Of a stretch of 8,304 bases of DNA, positions 6,882-8,304 are shown piece after piece. The translations under genes were made by a program, and so were the position numbers. The DNA lies in assembly GCA_028873745.1 (NCBI GenBank), contig JAPPNT010000214.1, forward strand, positions 2,269 through 10,572, given 5' to 3'. The notes under the pieces were generated by a model. It made no database searches and was not told where the DNA came from. It worked only from the letters and a program-made list of their open reading frames with translations. The DNA comes from Chloroflexota bacterium. GTDB lineage: Bacteria > Chloroflexota > Dehalococcoidia > Lucifugimonadales > UBA1127. How positions within the stretch are numbered: the first letter of the stretch is position 1; every line of letters begins with the position of its first letter.

Positions 6882-7328
6882 CTACAACGGCGCGATGATG
6901 TACGCGCCCTCGCCCATCGATGCCAGCCCGACGGGAATCCACACAGCCAGCCGCAGCCCCCGGTGCGCGCCGTCGCCCCCGCTCATCGCCCGCTCCACGA
7001 GCGAGAACGTGAGGCCCGCGGCCACCCCGCCCGTCGTAAGCAGCAGCCAGTTCGCCGTCCACCCGCCCGTGATGAGCCCCAGCGTGAACGCTAGCGAAGT
7101 GAACTTGAGCGTGATCGAGCGGAATCCCTGCGGCCCGCCCTCGCTCCTGAACGCGTCCCGGATGAAGCAGGCTCCAAACACGATGACGAACACCGCGAAG
7201 AAGTTCCGGCCCGTCTGCTCTTCGATGGTCCCGTTGGACACCAGCAGGATCACCCCGGCGGCGACCGCTAGCACAGCCAGAAGGAGTGCGGCAAGGGCAT
7301 GGTTGGCCGAAAGGGATAGCGTGTTCAT
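6882..7328 (-). CDS. Small membrane protein of unknown family (paralogue 2)
   Basis: I do not recognise the family of this 148-aa protein. Hydrophobic segments at about 10-31, 42-57, 72-88, 93-112 and 125-145 suggest four or five membrane passes. Short polar loops carry conserved charged groups (RDAFRSEGGP, LVERAMSGGDG). It is clearly a paralogue of the upstream gene at 7417: from LVSN (residue 29 in both) I count about 57 identities in 120 aligned positions. Shared landmarks are LVSNxTI, DAFxxEGxP, KFTSL, TLGLI and GEGAY near the C-terminus. The start is ATG at 7326-7328, with GGAG at 7332-7335 only 3 nt before it. It is separated from its paralogue by about 90 bp and from degV by 71 bp, all on the same strand, so they may be cotranscribed. 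The function is unknown. Confidence 0.85.
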   Translation of the reverse strand: MNTLSLSANHALAALLLAVLAVAAGVILLVSNGTIEEQTGRNFFAVFVIVFGACFIRDAFRSEGGPQGFRSITLKFTSLAFTLGLITGGWTANWLLLTTGGVAAGLTFSLVERAMSGGDGAHRGLRLAVWIPVGLASMGEGAYIIAPL

Positions 7329-7416
7329 ATGCTCCGGTTCACCCCTGGCGCTTCCGTAGTCAAATCGAATGGAAGGCAGCGCGGCCCTGCGTCAGGATTC
7401 CCGCAACAGCCGCCAG

Positions 7417-7866
7417 TTACAGCAGCGTGGACAGCTTGTACGCCCCCTCGCCGATGGCGAGCACGCCCACAAGGTTCCACACCACTAGCCGGAACACCCG
7501 CGGCGGCTCCTCGCCCGTCCGAAGCCGCCCTTCGATGAGCGCGACGATGACGCCCGCGACCAGCCCGCCGATCAGCATCTGCCACCAGTATTCGCCCCAG
7601 TCGCCCGCGATGAGACCCAGCGTCAAGCCCAGCGACGTAAACTTGAACACCACAGAAGCAAACGCCTTGGGCGCCCCCTCCCGCTTGAATGCGTCGCTGA
7701 TGAACCCGATGCCGCCCAGTATCACAAACACGGAGAAAAGCCCCAGGCCCCAGTTCTCACCAATAGTGTCATTGGAAACAAGGACGACCACGACGATGGT
7801 CGCAATGATGATTGCCAATGCGAACACGGCGATAGCAATCTTCCCTGCCAGCGGAATCCTGTCCAT
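7417..7866 (-). CDS. Small membrane protein of unknown family (paralogue 1)
   Basis: With the ATG at 7864-7866 this is a 149-aa protein with four or five predicted membrane segments, tandem paralogue of the gene at 6882. I chose this start over the in-frame GTG at 7873-7875, which adds three residues. The purine run GGGGGGAG (7875-7882) sits 8 nt before the ATG but overlaps the GTG. The ATG also places the LVSN motif at residue 29, as in the paralogue. The first hydrophobic segment is very Ile/Val-rich. A charged cytoplasmic-type loop (IEGRLRTGEEPPR) precedes the last segment. The protein ends shortly after GEGAY. It follows the 71-aa gene by 34 bp. I recognise no enzyme motif, so transport, stress or regulatory roles would be speculation. 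Confidence 0.85.
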   Translation of the reverse strand: MDRIPLAGKIAIAVFALAIIIATIVVVVLVSNDTIGENWGLGLFSVFVILGGIGFISDAFKREGAPKAFASVVFKFTSLGLTLGLIAGDWGEYWWQMLIGGLVAGVIVALIEGRLRTGEEPPRVFRLVVWNLVGVLAIGEGAYKLSTLL

Positions 7867-7900
7867 GGCGTTCACTCCCCCCGGCTAGTATGGCGCGTAG

Positions 7901-8116
7901 CTAGTCCTCGCGCAGCAGCAGCGCCGCCCACTCCTGCGCCTCCTCCAGCGAGTCGAAGCCTTCCGCGCTGAGCCCCATGCCCGCGCTTTGAATCGAGCGA
8001 ATAACCGAGACTTGGTACGTGCCGTTGAACTTGTTCAGGTGGACGACCACGGTGTTGTCCCCCTTCTTCCACCGCCACATCTCGCTCGTCTTGGACTGCT
8101 CCCACTTCATCGGCAT
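7901..8116 (-). CDS. Small hypothetical protein, 71 aa
   Basis: This short soluble protein has no signal peptide or membrane segment. The first half is basic and Trp-rich (MKWEQ, MWRWKKGDN) and suggests two or three beta strands (TVVVHLN, TYQVSVIRS). The second half ends in a clear amphipathic helix after GFDSLEEAQEWAALLL. The layout resembles small beta-beta-beta-alpha domains, but I assign no family. A Shine-Dalgarno GGGAGAG (8126-8132) lies 9 nt before the ATG at 8114-8116, which favours that start over Met3 (8110). It is the first gene of the minus-strand run, 34 bp ahead of the membrane-protein pair. A palindromic repeat begins 22 bp upstream of its start. Confidence 0.7.
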   Translation of the reverse strand: MPMKWEQSKTSEMWRWKKGDNTVVVHLNKFNGTYQVSVIRSIQSAGMGLSAEGFDSLEEAQEWAALLLRED

Positions 8117-8138
8117 AGCGCTCGTCTCTCCCGCTCAT

Positions 8139-8156
8139 CCTGAGCTTGTCGAAGGG
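8139..8156 (+). repeat. Dispersed 18-bp repeat, copy 1
   Basis: CCTGAGCTTGTCGAAGGG occurs here and again, identically, at 8268-8285 in the same orientation, 129 bp apart. This sequence is a widely seen dispersed intergenic repeat in many bacterial genomes and reads LRQAQDE on the reverse strand in spurious ORFs. It lies in the leader of the 71-aa gene, just upstream of its Shine-Dalgarno, so it may be transcribed or may overlap the promoter. Confidence 0.8.
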
Positions 8157-8175
8157 TCGCCCTGATCCCCTCGTC

Positions 8176-8215
8176 ATTCCCGCGAAGGCCCCCCTGCGAC
8201 AGCAGGGGACGGAAT
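8176..8215. repeat. Palindromic intergenic element
   Basis: An outer inverted pair ATTCC (8176-8180) / GGAAT (8211-8215) encloses a perfect 7-bp hairpin, CCCCTGC (8191-8197) and GCAGGGG (8202-8208) with loop GACA. The flanks CGTCATTCCCGCGAAGG and GGAATCCAG match the common dispersed palindrome in which short arms normally meet directly, so this copy seems to have an extended or inserted inner arm. No coding content. Confidence 0.65.
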
Positions 8216-8267
8216 CCAGGGCGCCCGCCGCCAACCATCACTGCAATCCTGACTAGCCCCGGTTCGC

Positions 8268-8285
8268 CCTGAGCTTGTCGAAGGG
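8268..8285 (+). repeat. Dispersed 18-bp repeat, copy 2
   Basis: Second identical copy of the 18-bp repeat at 8139. It is extended by flanking bases so that GCCCT (8266-8270) and AGGGC (8282-8286) form inverted ends. The pair of copies with a palindrome between them gives 8135-8290 the look of a small repeat cluster of non-autonomous elements. Nothing else is visible to the window end. Confidence 0.8.
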
Positions 8286-8304
8286 CCAAGCCGCACCCTA
8301 TGTC

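Noticed and set aside
7867..7875. GTG at 7875 as the start of membrane protein paralogue 1
   Set aside because: The Shine-Dalgarno run overlaps this codon, whereas it is well spaced from the ATG at 7866, which also aligns the two paralogues at residue 29.

Overview
The window looks like chromosomal DNA of a GC-rich, uncultivated bacterium, most plausibly Chloroflexota (Dehalococcoidia/SAR202-like). This placement is inference. It rests on about 70-78% GC in sampled recJ stretches, a lipoprotein with a long Thr-Pro linker of the kind common in that phylum, and two intergenic 18-bp CCTGAGCTTG-type palindromic repeats. No marker here fixes the taxonomy.

Left part (1-2790) is accessory or rearranged DNA. 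A 122-bp copy of the 3' end of recJ (minus strand, 110-231) abuts the last ~44 codons of an acetyl-CoA synthetase gene (plus strand, about 252-383). Both are 5'-truncated and joined head to head. An AT-rich intergenic stretch follows (about 31% GC over 391-480), with what looks like the decayed 3' two thirds of a tRNA-Ser(UGA) at 516-575. Next comes one large plus-strand gene (626-2722): a surface lipoprotein with a Thr/Pro stalk, four exact-period 35-residue repeats and a gluzincin-type HExxH metallopeptidase core. The intact recJ begins right after it, so two direct copies of the recJ tail bracket this segment. I read it as an inserted or recombined accessory block.

Right part (2791-8116) is a row of minus-strand genes. 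From the right they are an unidentified 71-aa protein, two tandem paralogous small membrane proteins of unknown family, a DegV/FakB-type fatty-acid-binding protein, then fabF (beta-ketoacyl-ACP synthase II) and recJ (single-strand-specific exonuclease). fabF and recJ are 9 nt apart and almost certainly cotranscribed from a promoter with a perfect TATAAT at 5846-5851. DegV and FabF share a fatty-acid theme but appear to be separate transcription units.

The right edge (8117-8304) carries dispersed palindromic repeats and no gene. I see no CRISPR array, transposase, integrase, intact RNA gene or recognised defence system. The most unusual material is the recJ/acs/tRNA relic patchwork at the left, the repeat-bearing metallopeptidase lipoprotein, and the unassigned membrane-protein pair.
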